Assembly (NCBI RefSeq): GCF_024749285.1
Contig: NZ_CP087196.1
Location: 1,860,001 to 1,924,000 of the forward strand
Source: Pseudomonas sp. B21-015
GTDB lineage: Bacteria; Pseudomonadota; Gammaproteobacteria; Pseudomonadales; Pseudomonadaceae
Direction: 5' to 3'
DNA length: 64,000 nucleotides
Shown: in pieces, positions 54,102-63,350 of the stretch
How positions within the stretch are numbered: position 1 is the stretch's first letter
How the letters are laid out: each line of letters opens with the position of its first letter
Program-made: the position numbers and the translations under genes
Notes under the pieces: generated by a model
Told to the model about the DNA's origin: nothing
Database searches by the model: none
What the model saw: only the letters and a program-made list of their open reading frames with translations

Positions 54102-54917
54102 ATGCAAAATCGCATGATGATCACTGGCGCGGGCTCAGGCCTGGGTCGCGAAGTCGCTCTGCGCTGGGCGCGTGAAGGCTGGCAGCTGGCCTTGTCGGAT
54201 GTCAGTGAACCCGGCCTGCAAGAAACCCTGAAGCGGGTGCGCGAAGCCGGCGGCGACGGTTTCATCCTGCGTTGCGATGTGCGCGACTACAGTCAGCTGA
54301 CCGCCTTCGCCCAAGCCTGCGAAGAGAAACTCGGCGGCATCGATGTCATCGTCAACAACGCGGGTGTGGCCTCGGGCGGTTTCTTCAGTGAACTGTCGCT
54401 GGAGGATTGGGACTGGCAGATCGCGATCAACCTGATGGGCGTGGTCAAGGGCTGCAAGGCCTTCCTGCCGCTGCTGGAGAAAAGTAAAGGCAAGATCATC
54501 AACATCGCCTCGATGGCGGCCCTGATGCAAGGCCCGGCCATGAGCAACTACAACGTGGCCAAGGCGGGCGTAGTGGCGTTGTCCGAAAGCCTGTTGATCG
54601 AACTGGCCCACGAGGAAGTCAGCGTGCATGTGGTCTGCCCGTCGTTCTTCCAGACCAACCTGCTGGACTCTTTCCGCGGCCCGACCCCGGCCATGAAAGC
54701 CCAGGTCGGCAAATTGCTGGAAAGCTCGCCGATTACCGCTGCCGACATTGCCGACTACATCTATCAGCAGGTCGCCGCCGGCGAATTCTTGATCCTGCCT
54801 CACGAACAGGGGCGCATGGCCTGGGCGATCAAGCAGAAAACCCCGCAATTGCTCTACAACGAAATGACCGTGATGGCCGACAAAATGCGCGCCAAGGCCA
54901 AACAAAACGCAAGCTGA
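54102..54917 (+). CDS. SDR-family oxidoreductase
   Basis: 271 residues. TGAGSGLGRE (residues 8-17), NNAGVASGG, Ser in NIASMAALM, Tyr/Lys in SNYNVAKAG. Classical SDR; a longer C-terminus (LPHEQGRMAWAIKQKTPQLL) is typical of a Pseudomonas subgroup of unknown substrate. ATG 54102 chosen because the glycine motif then has normal spacing; the open frame starts 41 codons earlier. Confidence 0.85.
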   Translation: MQNRMMITGAGSGLGREVALRWAREGWQLALSDVSEPGLQETLKRVREAGGDGFILRCDVRDYSQLTAFAQACEEKLGGIDVIVNNAGVASGGFFSELSLEDWDWQIAINLMGVVKGCKAFLPLLEKSKGKIINIASMAALMQGPAMSNYNVAKAGVVALSESLLIELAHEEVSVHVVCPSFFQTNLLDSFRGPTPAMKAQVGKLLESSPITAADIADYIYQQVAAGEFLILPHEQGRMAWAIKQKTPQLLYNEMTVMADKMRAKAKQNAS

Positions 54918-54981
54918 ACTTGCCCGTGCGCAACAGCGTCGTTAGGGTGGCCGCAACCGGCCATCCTCACGAGACCTCTGC

Positions 54982-55314
54982 ATGCTCAATTACCTGTGGT
55001 TTTTCCTCGCCGCGCTGTTTGAAATCGCCGGCTGCTTCGCCTTCTGGATGTGGCTGCGCCAAGGTAAAAGCGTCTTGTGGGTCATTCCTGCGTTGCTCAG
55101 CCTGATCTTGTTCGCGGTGTTGCTGACCCGGGTCGAAGCGAGCTACGCCGGCCGCGCCTATGCCGCCTACGGTGGCATCTACATCATTGCGTCGATTGGC
55201 TGGCTGGCGGTGGTCGAGCGGATTCGTCCACTGGGCTCGGACTGGATTGGCGTGGCGCTGTGTGTGCTTGGGGCGAGTGTCATCCTGTTTGGTCCGCGCT
55301 TCTCTGCTTCCTGA
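54982..55314 (+). CDS. YnfA family membrane protein (UPF0060)
   Basis: 110 residues, four membrane helices. YnfA is an SMR-like protein reported to act in drug efflux. Marks: [34 protein letters not shown] and PLGSDWIGV. Single gene. Confidence 0.9.
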   Translation: MLNYLWFFLAALFEIAGCFAFWMWLRQGKSVLWVIPALLSLILFAVLLTRVEASYAGRAYAAYGGIYIIASIGWLAVVERIRPLGSDWIGVALCVLGASVILFGPRFSAS

Positions 55315-55467
55315 AGGATCGGTCCTTCATTCAACCGGTTTGTCGGACGCGTCCGTCAGGGCGATGCATCTTGCGCTGTAGGGCGGGACTGTTTTGCTGC
55401 TGTTGCATTGAAGACCCGCCACGCGCCGGGCATCTTCAAGGGCCGGTCATCCAGAAGGACGAATGCC

Positions 55468-55653
55468 ATGCTTGTACTCAGTCGCGTTGTGGGCGAGTTG
55501 ATATCCATTGGTGACAACATTTCCGTGCGGGTTCTTGCCGTCAACGGAAGCAGCGTGCGCTTCGGTGTTGAAGCGCCGCAGCAGGTCAACGTACACCGCG
55601 CCGAAGTCTATGAGCGCATCCAGATCAAACAGGCAAAAGCCAAAGCTCGTTAG
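55468..55653 (+). CDS. CsrA/RsmA-family translational regulator (divergent paralogue)
   Basis: 61 residues. MLVLSR start keeps Leu4 and Arg6 and VHRAEVYERI keeps the RNA-binding arginine of CsrA, so it should bind GGA motifs. The middle (VVGELISIGDNISVRVLAVN) and the tail KQAKAKAR differ from RsmA and RsmE. Pseudomonads of this group carry several CsrA paralogues. AAGGA is 9 nt before ATG 55468. Confidence 0.9.
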   Translation: MLVLSRVVGELISIGDNISVRVLAVNGSSVRFGVEAPQQVNVHRAEVYERIQIKQAKAKAR

Positions 55654-55671
55654 GGGGCGTTTTCAAGGGCC

Positions 55672-55899
55672 TCAGTCGAACAGGTGCTTGGGCACGTCGT
55701 GCTTGAGCATCAACTGGCATTGCTCGCTTTCCGGATCGAAGACGATCAGTGCCTGGCCCTTGGTCAATGCCTGACGGACACGCAAGACACGGGTTTCCAG
55801 CGGTGTGTCATCGCCGTTGTCCGTGCCGTCACGGGTCACGAAATCCTCGATCAGACGGGTCAGCGTATCGACTTCAAGTTGGTCGTGTGGGATCAGCAT
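55672..55899 (-). CDS. YheU family protein (UPF0270)
   Basis: 75 residues. MLIPHDQLEVDTLTRLIEDF with FVTRDGTDNGD and VRQALTKGQALIVFDPESE are YheU signatures. Unknown function. Convergent with the csrA-type gene, 18 nt apart. GAGGTG is 4 nt before the start at 55899. Confidence 0.88.
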   Translation of the reverse strand: MLIPHDQLEVDTLTRLIEDFVTRDGTDNGDDTPLETRVLRVRQALTKGQALIVFDPESEQCQLMLKHDVPKHLFD

Positions 55900-55954
55900 A
55901 GGCACCTCGGCTAAACAATGGCGCGATGCTACGGCGGTTATGAACGCATCACCA

Positions 55955-56050
55955 GTAGGAGCTGCCGAAGGCTGCGATCTTTTGATCTTTGCACCTGTTG
56001 CATCGCTGCAGATCAAGATTCAAAGATCGCAGCCTTCGGCAGCTCCTACA
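55955..56050. repeat. REPIN (GTAGGAGCTGCCGAAGGCTG class)
   Basis: Inverted pair of GTAGGAGCTGCCGAAGGCTG units around about 45 nt; a different family from the GGGAGC types, related to the single copies at 11681 and 28092. Confidence 0.85.
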
Positions 56051-56057
56051 GTTCGCC

Positions 56058-57248
56058 TTAGCTGTCTGTGCGCTGCCCAATCAAACTATCGACCGACGGC
56101 ACTCGTGTATCGCTTTCCATCTGTGTCTCGTGTTCTATCTGGTGACTGAACCGGTCCAGCGATCCCGTGGCCGGTTGTGCATCGCTGGCGAACACCGGTG
56201 GGCTGAGGATGTAGGCACCGAGCAAACGGCTGAGGGCGGCGAGGCTGTCGATGTGGGTGCGTTCATAGCCGTGGGTGGCGTCGCAACCGAAGGCCAGCAG
56301 GGCGGTGCGAATGTCGTGGCCGGCAGTGACGGCCGAGTGAGCATCGCTGAAGTAATAGCGGAACAGGTCCCGACGCGCCGGCAGTTCGTTGTCGCTGGCC
56401 AGACGCAGCAGGTGCCGCGACAGGTGATAGTCATAAGGCCCGCCGGAATCCTGCATCGCCACGCTCACCGCGTGTTCGCTGGAGTGTTGGCCGGGCGCGA
56501 CCGGCGCAATGTCGATGCCGACGAATTCGCTGACGTCCCAGGGCAGGGCCGCCGCCGCACCGCTGCCGGTTTCTTCGGTGATGGTGAACAGCGGATGGCA
56601 GTCGATCATCAACTCTTCGCCGCTGTCGACAATCGCTTTCAGCGCCGCCAGCAGTGCGGCAACGCCGGCCTTGTCATCGAGGTGACGGGCGCTGATGTGG
56701 CCGCTTTCTGTGAACTCCGGCAACGGGTCGAAGGCGACGAAATCGCCGACGCTGATCCCCAGCGAGTCGCAATCGGCGCGGGTGGCGCAATAGGCGTCCA
56801 GGCGCAATTCGATGTGATCCCAGCTGATCGGCATTTCATCCACGGCGGTGTTGAATGCGTGCCCGGAGGCCATCAACGGCAACACGCTGCCGCGGATCAC
56901 GCCGTTGTCGGTGAACAGACTGACGCGGCTGCCCTCGGCAAAACGGCTGGACCAGCAACCGACTGGCGCCAGGGTCAGGCGGCCGTTGTCCTTGATCGCG
57001 CGAACCGCCGCGCCAATGGTATCCAGGTGGGCGGAAACCGCGCGGTCCGGGCTGTTCTTCTTGCCCTTGAGGGTGGCACGGATGGTGCCGCGACGGGTCA
57101 TTTCAAAGGGAATACCCAGCTCTTCAAGACGCTCGGCGACGTACCGCACAATGGTGTCGGTGAACCCGGTCGGGCTGGGAATGGCGAGCATTTCCAGCAG
57201 GACTTTTTGCAGGTAATTGAGATCTGGTTCGGGAATTTTGCGGGTCAT
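56058..57248 (-). CDS. M42-family peptidase of the NAGGN system
   Basis: 396 residues, di-zinc aminopeptidase fold. Metal and catalytic residues in VSAHLDTIGAAV, ARHLDDKAGVAA, TITEETGSGAA and SDAHSAVTAGHD. Always found with the two genes upstream in the N-acetylglutaminylglutamine amide cluster; probably breaks down or recycles the dipeptide. Last gene of a three-gene minus-strand operon, after a REPIN. Confidence 0.88.
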   Translation of the reverse strand: MTRKIPEPDLNYLQKVLLEMLAIPSPTGFTDTIVRYVAERLEELGIPFEMTRRGTIRATLKGKKNSPDRAVSAHLDTIGAAVRAIKDNGRLTLAPVGCWSSRFAEGSRVSLFTDNGVIRGSVLPLMASGHAFNTAVDEMPISWDHIELRLDAYCATRADCDSLGISVGDFVAFDPLPEFTESGHISARHLDDKAGVAALLAALKAIVDSGEELMIDCHPLFTITEETGSGAAAALPWDVSEFVGIDIAPVAPGQHSSEHAVSVAMQDSGGPYDYHLSRHLLRLASDNELPARRDLFRYYFSDAHSAVTAGHDIRTALLAFGCDATHGYERTHIDSLAALSRLLGAYILSPPVFASDAQPATGSLDRFSHQIEHETQMESDTRVPSVDSLIGQRTDS

Positions 57249-57320
57249 GGAAACTCCTGATGAAGTGAGAGCATCGATGGTTTCGATGAAGGGGGAGAAT
57301 CTACGTTGCCTGTCAGGCCG

Positions 57321-57387
57321 CCATCGCGGGCAAGCCCGCTCCCACAGGGCGCGCGGTCAACTGTGGGAGCGGGCTTGCCCGCGATGG
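57321..57387. repeat. REPIN inside the NAGGN operon
   Basis: Inverted pair of ATCGCGGGCAAGCCCGCTCC units with only a short spacer, between ngg and the peptidase gene. Confidence 0.85.
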
Positions 57388-57409
57388 CGTCAGATCAGGC
57401 TGCACACAT

Positions 57410-59158
57410 TTATGAAACCGCCGGCTGACTATGCGGAAACAACAAATCCACAAACCGCTCGGCCGTCGGCTGCGGTTCATGGTTGGCCAGCCCCGCGCGC
57501 TCGTTGGCTTCGATAAACACATACTCCGGCTGGTCGGCGGCCGGCACCATCAGATCGAGCCCGACCATCGGAATATCCAGCGCCCGCGCCGCGCGCACTG
57601 CCGCGTCCACCAGGGTTGGATGCAGGATCGCCGTGACGTCTTCAAGAATGCCGCCGGTATGAAGGTTCGCCGTGCGCCGTACGAACAGATGCTCGCCGGC
57701 CGGCAGAATGCTGCTGTAGTCATAACCCGCCGCCTGCAACGTGCGCTGGGTCTCATGGTCCAGCGGGATTTTGCTTTCACCGCTGGTGGCGGCCTGACGG
57801 CGACGGCTCTGGGCCTCGATCAGCGCCCCGATGGAATACTGACCATCACCCACCACTTCCGCCGGCCGGCGAATGGCGGCCGCGACGACCTCGAATCCGA
57901 TCACCAGAATCCGCAAATCGAGGCCTTCGTGAAAACTTTCCAGCAGCACTCGACTGTCGAATGCGCGGGCGTTTTCGATGGCTTGCTGGACCTCTTCGAT
58001 GCTACGTAAATCCACCGCCACCCCTTGGCCCTGTTCACCGTCCAGCGGTTTGACCACCACCCGTTGGTGCTCGTCGAGAAACGCCAGATTGTCGTCCGCG
58101 CTCCCCGCCCGTTGTTGGGCTGGCAGTTTAAGACCGGCATTTTTCAGCGCCTTGTGGGTCAGGCTCTTGTCCTGACACAAGGTCATGCTGATGGCGCTCG
58201 TCAGATCGCTCAGGGATTCGCGACAACGCACGCGGCGAGTACCGTGCGTCAAGGTGAACAGACCGGCTTGCGCATCGTCCACTTGCACATCAATGCCGCG
58301 GCGATGAGCCTCCTCGACGATGATTCGCGCATACGGATTGAACTCGGCCTCGGGGCCCGGGCCAAGAAACAACGGCTGATTGATGCCGTTCTTGCGCTTG
58401 ATGGCGAAGGTCGACAAGTTGCGAAAACCGAGCTTGGCGTAAAGACTTTTCGCCTGACGGTTGTCGTGCAACACGGACAGGTCCAGGTAGCTCAGGCCAC
58501 GACTCATGAAGTGTTCGATCAAGTGCCGCACCAACACCTCACCGACACCTGGACGGGAGCATTGCGGATCGACCGCCAGGCACCAGAGGCTGCTGCCGTT
58601 TTCCGGGTCGTTGAATGCCTTGTGATGATTGAGGCCCATGACGCTGCCGATGATTGCGCCGCTGTCCTCATCTTCGGCCAGCCAATACACCGGGCCGCCC
58701 TGATGGCGTGGGGTCAGCAAGCTGGCGTCGATCGGCAGCATGCCGCGGGCCTGATACAGCTGATTGGTCGCCTGCCAGTCCGCCTCGCTTTGCGCCCGAC
58801 GGATGCGGAAACCGCGAAATACCCGGGTGGCCTGTCGGTAATCGCTGAACCACAGGCGCAAGGTGTCGGACGGGTCGAGAAACAACTGGGCAGGCTCCAG
58901 CCCCAGCACTTGCTGGGGAGCGGCGACGTACAAGGCGATGTCCCGTTCACCGGGCTGCTCATTGAGCAACTCTTGGGCGAGGCTCGCGGCATCGGGAAAG
59001 GTATGGCCGATCAGCAACCGACCCCAACCGCAATGCACGGCTATCGGCGCAGCACCGAGTTCACTGCCGTCTTCGGCCAGGCGTGCCTGCAAGCGTTCGT
59101 AGGAGGGGGCCTGACCGCGCAACAAGCGTTGGCTGTAAGCCGTGGCGTTGGGTTTCAT
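57410..59158 (-). CDS. ngg: N-acetylglutaminylglutamine synthetase (GNAT/ATP-grasp fusion)
   Basis: 582 residues. GNAT domain near 115-265 (GSSLWCLAVDPQCSRPGVGE, LDLSVLHDNRQAKSLYAKLG), then ATP-grasp (VVKPLDGEQGQGVAVDLRS, FIEANERAGLANHEP). Acetylates and joins two glutamines to give the osmoprotectant precursor. Starts 3 nt after the amidotransferase gene. Known in P. aeruginosa and Sinorhizobium as part of the NAGGN pathway. Confidence 0.92.
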   Translation of the reverse strand: MKPNATAYSQRLLRGQAPSYERLQARLAEDGSELGAAPIAVHCGWGRLLIGHTFPDAASLAQELLNEQPGERDIALYVAAPQQVLGLEPAQLFLDPSDTLRLWFSDYRQATRVFRGFRIRRAQSEADWQATNQLYQARGMLPIDASLLTPRHQGGPVYWLAEDEDSGAIIGSVMGLNHHKAFNDPENGSSLWCLAVDPQCSRPGVGEVLVRHLIEHFMSRGLSYLDLSVLHDNRQAKSLYAKLGFRNLSTFAIKRKNGINQPLFLGPGPEAEFNPYARIIVEEAHRRGIDVQVDDAQAGLFTLTHGTRRVRCRESLSDLTSAISMTLCQDKSLTHKALKNAGLKLPAQQRAGSADDNLAFLDEHQRVVVKPLDGEQGQGVAVDLRSIEEVQQAIENARAFDSRVLLESFHEGLDLRILVIGFEVVAAAIRRPAEVVGDGQYSIGALIEAQSRRRQAATSGESKIPLDHETQRTLQAAGYDYSSILPAGEHLFVRRTANLHTGGILEDVTAILHPTLVDAAVRAARALDIPMVGLDLMVPAADQPEYVFIEANERAGLANHEPQPTAERFVDLLFPHSQPAVS

Positions 59159-59161
59159 CGA

Positions 59162-60934
59162 TCAGATTCCTTGTTCGCTGAGCCACAGGTTCAGGGCCGC
59201 CAATTGCCACAGCCTGGAGCCGCGCAACGGGGTCAGTTGACCTTGCGGATCGGTCAGCAGGCGGTCGAGCATGGCGGGGTTGAACAGGCCGCGATCCTGA
59301 CTCGGGTCGAGCAGCAATTCACGCACCCAATTCAGCGTGTCGCCCAGCAAATGTTTGAGTCCCGGCACTGGGAAGTAGCCTTTTTTACGGTCGATCACCT
59401 CACTCGGAATGACCAGTCGCGCCGCCTCTTTCAACACCTGCTTGCCGCCATCTGGCAGTTTGAATTTACCCGGCACCCGCGCCGATAATTCCACCAGGCG
59501 ATAGTCGAGAAACGGCGTACGCGCTTCCAGACCCCAGGCCATGGTCATGTTGTCGACCCGTTTGACCGGGTCGTCCACCAGCATCACGGTGCTGTCCAGA
59601 CGCAGGGCTTTGTCCACCGCCGCGTCGGCACCGGGCTGGGCGAAATGTTCCTTCACGAAGTCACCGGCCGCGTCGTTGGCCGTCAGCCATTTCGGCTGCA
59701 CCGTGGCGGTGTAGTCGGCGTAGCTGCGGTCAAAAAACGCATCGCGGTACGCTGTGTACGGATCGCTGGCGCCGTCCACCTGCGGATACCAGTGATAACC
59801 GGCGAACAACTCGTCCGCGCCCTGACCGCTCTGCACCACCTTGCAGTGCTTGGCCACTTCCCGGGACAGCAGGTAGAAGGCGATACAGTCGTGGCTGACC
59901 ATCGGCTCGCTCATGGCGCGGAACGCTGCGGGCAGCTGATCGATGATCTCTTTTTCGTCGATGCGCAGTTGATGGTGCCGGGTGCCGTAGTGTTTGGCGA
60001 TCAGGTCCGAATACTGGAACTCGTCACCGCGCTCGCCGCCAGCATCCTGAAAGCCGATGGAAAAGGTCGACAAGTCTTCGACCCCGACTTCGCGCAACAG
60101 CCCCACCAGCAAGCTCGAATCGACGCCACCCGAGAGCAGCACACCGACATCCACCGCTGCCCGTTGACGGATCGCCACCGCATCACGGGTGCTGTCGAGC
60201 ACGCGATCGCGCCAGTCTTCGAGGGTCAGATTCAGCTCGTCGGCGTGTGGGCCGTAGGGCAGGGTCCACCAGGTTTTCTGCTCGGTGGTGCCGTCCGCTT
60301 CGATGCGCATCCAGCTCGCCGGGGGCAGTTTCTCGATGCCCGCCAACAAGGTGCGCGGGGCCGGGACCACTGCGTGGAAGTTCAGGTAATGATTGAGCGC
60401 CACCGGATCGAGGATCGGGTTGATGTCGCCGCCCTTGAGCAATGCCGGCAGGGCCGAGGCAAAGCGCAGGCGCTGGCCGGTACGCGACAGGTACAGCGGC
60501 TTCACGCCGAGACGGTCACGGGCAATGAACAGACGTTTGGCATCGCGCTCCCAAATGGCGAAGGCGAACATGCCGTTGAGCTTGGGCAACAGGGCTTCGC
60601 CCCAGGCGTGATAACCCTTGAGCAGCACTTCGGTGTCGCCACCGGAATAGAAGGTGTAACCGAGGCTTTCCAGCTCGGTACGCAGTTCCGGGAAGTTGTA
60701 GATCGCGCCGTTGAAAGCCAGGGACAGGCCCAACTGGTTGTCGATCATCGGCTGCGCCGAGCCGTCCGACAGGTCCATGATTTTCAGGCGCCGATGACCG
60801 AGGGCAATCGGGCCTTGGCTGTGGAAGCCCCACGCATCAGGGCCGCGAGGGGCCAGGTGATGGGTGATTCGTTCAATGGCTGCGAGGTCCGCAGGTTGAT
60901 GGTCGAAACGTAATTCTCCAGCTAATCCGCACAT
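59162..60934 (-). CDS. N-acetylglutaminylglutamine amidotransferase (AsnB-like)
   Basis: 590 residues. Cys2 is the N-terminal nucleophile (MCGLAGEL) of the glutaminase domain; the synthetase domain has the P-loop LLSGGVDSSLL near 260-270. Converts the dipeptide to the amide NAGGN under osmotic stress. First gene of the operon; the 122-bp gap to mnmC holds an 8-bp hairpin (60974-60995) and presumably the promoter. Confidence 0.92.
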   Translation of the reverse strand: MCGLAGELRFDHQPADLAAIERITHHLAPRGPDAWGFHSQGPIALGHRRLKIMDLSDGSAQPMIDNQLGLSLAFNGAIYNFPELRTELESLGYTFYSGGDTEVLLKGYHAWGEALLPKLNGMFAFAIWERDAKRLFIARDRLGVKPLYLSRTGQRLRFASALPALLKGGDINPILDPVALNHYLNFHAVVPAPRTLLAGIEKLPPASWMRIEADGTTEQKTWWTLPYGPHADELNLTLEDWRDRVLDSTRDAVAIRQRAAVDVGVLLSGGVDSSLLVGLLREVGVEDLSTFSIGFQDAGGERGDEFQYSDLIAKHYGTRHHQLRIDEKEIIDQLPAAFRAMSEPMVSHDCIAFYLLSREVAKHCKVVQSGQGADELFAGYHWYPQVDGASDPYTAYRDAFFDRSYADYTATVQPKWLTANDAAGDFVKEHFAQPGADAAVDKALRLDSTVMLVDDPVKRVDNMTMAWGLEARTPFLDYRLVELSARVPGKFKLPDGGKQVLKEAARLVIPSEVIDRKKGYFPVPGLKHLLGDTLNWVRELLLDPSQDRGLFNPAMLDRLLTDPQGQLTPLRGSRLWQLAALNLWLSEQGI

Positions 60935-61056
60935 AAGTCCTTACCGGTTTTTCCGTTGGGGAGGGTCAATCGATACCCGCCAAAAACGGCAGGTACTCAG
61001 AAACTGACCCGGCTGAATCCCCGGAGTTTTAGACCGATAAGTTATAAGCGGGCGCG

Positions 61057-63039
61057 TCAGACTTTTCCGCGGATCAACTGGCGCAACGCAAAACGGTTGG
61101 GATGGCAAGCCTCGGCCACCACTTTGGGCAAGGGCAGCGGCTCGTTCTCAAGCCATGCCGCCAACAGCTCGCCAGACAATGGCGCGGTGATCAAACCGCG
61201 AGAACCATGGCCGCTGTTGACGTAAAAACCCTCGAGCCATGGGCAGGGGACGTCGGGCACTTGCCGGGCATCTTTGCTCAGCGCGGCATAGGCAGTGGCG
61301 AAGGTGGCCTGGTCGGCCAGTGGTCCGACGATCGGCAGGTAGTCGGGGCTGGTGCAGCGGAACGCCGCGCGCCCTTCTAGCTGCAGCGGCTCCAGGTCTT
61401 GAACATGCAGACGGGCGACCAGGTCGGTGGATATTTCTTCGAGCAACGCCAGGTTGCCGAGGTGCTCGGCGACGGTCGGGGCCAGATCATCGCTCTTGAA
61501 ATCGAAGCTGGCGCCAAGGGTGTGTTCGCCCAGACGCGCGGGCGCCACGTAGCCTTCGGCGCAGACGACGGTCGCCAGGCTCTGGCTTTCAGGGGTTTGC
61601 GCCAGTCGGGTGATCTGGCCGCGAATGCGTTTGAGGGGCAGCTCGGCGCTCTGGGGAAACCGCTTGATCTCGGCGGCGCCGGCCAGAATCACCACGGGCG
61701 CGCTGGCCAGCAGTGCATCGCCGTCCCAGGCCTGCCATTGTTCATCGACCTTGCGCAGTTCCAGCACCTCGCGATGGGGCAGCCACTGGATGTTCGTTGA
61801 AGACGCCTGCCACTGGCACAACGCAGGCGGATGAACCCAGCCACCTTCAGGGAAGAACAGGCCGCCGTGCTCCAGTTCGATGCCGGCCTGGGCCTGAGCC
61901 TGGAGTTGATCGAGCAGGTGCACCAGGCCTGGCGAAAAAGCTGCGGCCAACTGCGCCTGACGCTCGGCTTCCTTGGCATTGAAGGCCAATTGCAAGACCC
62001 CGCAATCGTCCCAGTCGACGCCGCGCTGTAAGTGTTCCAGCAGGCGTCGGGTGTAACCGAAACCGCTGACGATCAATTGCGACAACGCGGTGCCATGGGC
62101 CGAAAGCTTGAGGTAAAGCACGCCTTGAGGATTGCCCGAAGCTTCCTGCGCCAGTGCCTCGTGGCGTTCCAGCAGGCTCACTTGCCAGCCCCGTGCGGCG
62201 AGGCTGGCGGCACTGGCGCAACCGGCCAGCCCGGCGCCGATCACCAGGGCGCGGCGTTCGCCGGTCAGCGGTTGTGGGCGAGCGAACCAGGGTTTTGCCG
62301 AGACTGGTTTAGCAGCCTCTTCAGGCCAGCCGAGGAATGTGCCCCGTAGAATTTCCCACTTGTGGCCGATGCCGGGCGTGCGTTTCATCTTGAAGCCCGC
62401 CGCGTTCAGCAGGCGGCGCACCCAACCGGTGCTGGTGAAGGTGCTGATGGTCGAGCCGGGTGCCGCCAGGCGAGCCAGTTCGGCAAACAGTTCGGCGGTC
62501 CACATGTCGGGGTTTTTCGCCGGGGCGAAACCGTCGAGAAACCAGGCATCGATCTGCGCATCCAGTTGGGGCAACTGCTCCAGCGCATCGCCGACCAGTA
62601 AGGTCAGAGTGACGCGGCCATTGTCCAGCACCAGGCGCTGGAAACCTTGATGGATCGCCACGTATTGCGCCAGCAGTTGATCGGCGAACGGCTTGAGATC
62701 TGGCCATAACGCCAGGGCCCGTTGCAGGTCGGGGGCGCTCAGCGGGTACTTTTCGACACTGACAAAATGCAGCCGTGCACCGGTCACCGCGTGTTGTTCG
62801 AACAACTGCCAGGCACAGAGAAAATTCAGCCCGGTGCCGAACCCGGTCTCGCCAATCACCAGTCGACCATTCACCGGCAATGCGGCGAAACGGTCACGCA
62901 AATCGTTTTGCTCCAGAAACACGTAGCGAGTTTCTTCAAGGCCCGACTGGTCGGAAAAATACACATCATCGAACACCCGCGAGCGCGGGCGACCTTGGTC
63001 GTCCCAGTCGAGCTGGGCGTGGGGCAATACAGGTTTCAT
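61057..63039 (-). CDS. mnmC: Bifunctional tRNA mnm5s2U34 enzyme MnmC
   Basis: 660 residues. N-terminal methyltransferase (GETGFGTGLNFLCAW near 62-76, DAWFLDGFAPAKNPDMW) and C-terminal FAD oxidase (VIGAGLAGCASAASLAARGW near 265-284, YVNSGHGSRGL). Finishes the wobble-base modification of Lys, Glu and Gln tRNAs. Both domains complete. Confidence 0.95.
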   Translation of the reverse strand: MKPVLPHAQLDWDDQGRPRSRVFDDVYFSDQSGLEETRYVFLEQNDLRDRFAALPVNGRLVIGETGFGTGLNFLCAWQLFEQHAVTGARLHFVSVEKYPLSAPDLQRALALWPDLKPFADQLLAQYVAIHQGFQRLVLDNGRVTLTLLVGDALEQLPQLDAQIDAWFLDGFAPAKNPDMWTAELFAELARLAAPGSTISTFTSTGWVRRLLNAAGFKMKRTPGIGHKWEILRGTFLGWPEEAAKPVSAKPWFARPQPLTGERRALVIGAGLAGCASAASLAARGWQVSLLERHEALAQEASGNPQGVLYLKLSAHGTALSQLIVSGFGYTRRLLEHLQRGVDWDDCGVLQLAFNAKEAERQAQLAAAFSPGLVHLLDQLQAQAQAGIELEHGGLFFPEGGWVHPPALCQWQASSTNIQWLPHREVLELRKVDEQWQAWDGDALLASAPVVILAGAAEIKRFPQSAELPLKRIRGQITRLAQTPESQSLATVVCAEGYVAPARLGEHTLGASFDFKSDDLAPTVAEHLGNLALLEEISTDLVARLHVQDLEPLQLEGRAAFRCTSPDYLPIVGPLADQATFATAYAALSKDARQVPDVPCPWLEGFYVNSGHGSRGLITAPLSGELLAAWLENEPLPLPKVVAEACHPNRFALRQLIRGKV

Positions 63040-63133
63040 GGCAGGCTCGGCAACGGCAAGGAGGCCATTCTAGCCGATCGCCGCAGCGGTGCTTGATCCA
63101 TGGCAAGACACGTTCGACCTGTCGCTGAAATTC

Positions 63134-63265
63134 TGTAGCAGCTGCCGAAGGCTGCGTTTGATCGCGAAGCGGTCGCAAAGTCAGACAACGTGGTTTTCCG
63201 GTAATGCATTGTCGCCGGTTTGGCGACCGCTTCGCGATCGAACGCAGGCTGCGCCAGCTGCTACA
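63134..63265. repeat. REPIN (TGTAGCAGCTGCCGAAGGCT class)
   Basis: Inverted pair TGTAGCAGCTGCCGAAGGCT / GCTGCGCCAGCTGCTACA with inner TGATCGCGAAGCGGTCGC arms. Lies between divergent genes. Confidence 0.8.
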
Positions 63266-63350
63266 AGGCTGCGATCTTTTGATCTTTTTTTGCTTCACCG
63301 CAAACCCCCATCTTCCGCTAGTCTTGCTCAATCCTGGAAGGAGCCGCGCC

